In this document: positions 5,502 to 5,640 of the stretch, in pieces
How positions within the stretch are numbered: position 1 is the stretch's first letter
Layout of the letters: every line of letters starts with the position of its first letter
Origin: Pseudomonadota bacterium
Lineage (GTDB): Bacteria; Myxococcota_A; Polyangia; Polyangiales; Ga0077539
Assembly: GCA_023428035.1 (NCBI GenBank)
Contig: JAEYZO010000300.1
Span: 1-5,640 of the forward strand
Length of the DNA: 5,640 bases
Direction of reading: 5' to 3'
The notes under the pieces: generated by a model
The model's input: only the letters and a program-made list of their open reading frames with translations
Database searches by the model: none
What the model was told of the DNA's origin: nothing
Translations under genes and position numbers: made by a program

Positions 5502-5640
5502 ATGTCGTCCCTCCTCCGCCGCTGCGCGCCCGGGTTGTGCCTCCTCGCCCTCGTCGCCGCGCTGCCCGCCCTCGCGCAGCCCCGTCGCCGCCGCCCCCAC
5601 CGCGGCCCCTCCCCTGCGACCGCCGACGCGGGGCACGCGG
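5502..5640 (+). CDS. Secreted or periplasmic protein, N-terminus only
   Basis: An ATG at 5502 opens a frame without stop to the window edge (46 codons). The first 25 residues form a textbook Sec signal peptide. It has a short basic start (MSSLLRR), a hydrophobic core (LCLLALVAALPALA, 12-25), and an Ala-x-Ala cleavage site at A23-L-A25 followed by Gln-Pro. The predicted mature protein begins QPRRRRPHRG and continues Pro/Ser/Ala-rich, a low-complexity lead as often found before a folded domain. The cysteine at 13 is not in a lipobox context, so a lipoprotein is unlikely. The start follows the TACACT element by 16 bases and lacks a ribosome-binding site. Too little is present to name a family. 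Its function and any tie to the neighbouring acetyltransferase are unknown. Confidence 0.65.
   Translation, partial: MSSLLRRCAPGLCLLALVAALPALAQPRRRRPHRGPSPATADAGHA

Overview
This GC-rich window (roughly 70% GC) looks like the chromosome of a myxobacterium-like organism (Myxococcota, former Deltaproteobacteria). That guess rests on base composition, G/C-ending codons, Ala/Arg/Pro-rich linkers, and a Gld-type ABC cassette followed by a DUF4340 gene. It is an inference from composition and gene content, not from a database match.

Left and centre (1-4276, minus strand) hold one tightly packed operon. Its order is: a GldA-like ABC ATPase (4276-3242), an ABC-2 membrane permease (3238-2297), a GldG-like auxiliary membrane protein (2295-598), and a membrane-anchored DUF4340 protein (545 to the left edge, incomplete). 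The first three genes are separated by only 3 and 1 bases, and each downstream Shine-Dalgarno lies inside the end of the preceding gene. DUF4340 follows after 52 bases. A strong sigma70-type promoter (TTGACA, 16-base spacer, TAGGAT) sits upstream, and its predicted leader of about 95 nt is GC-rich with two competing hairpins. Together the products should form an inner-membrane ABC complex in which the ATPase drives the permease. The GldG-like and DUF4340 proteins would place large domains on the outer face of the membrane. Related Gld complexes are tied to gliding in Bacteroidota, but the substrate of this wider family is not established.

The 207-base gap 4277-4483 is shared by the ABC operon and a rightward gene for a 4-hydroxybenzoyl-CoA-thioesterase-like hotdog protein (4484-4921, GTG start). 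A GNAT acetyltransferase (5390-4902, minus) converges on it, and the two genes overlap tail to tail by 20 bases.

The 111-base gap 5391-5501 carries an 8-bp inverted repeat and a possible -10 element. It leads into a rightward gene (5502 to the right edge, incomplete) that begins with a clear signal peptide and an Arg-rich mature N-terminus.

No RNA gene, mobile element, CRISPR array or integration site was seen. Several long open frames on opposite or alternative frames are GC-bias shadows and were rejected. The item most worth following up is the four-gene Gld/DUF4340 complex, with its unusual permease N-terminal tail and structured leader.
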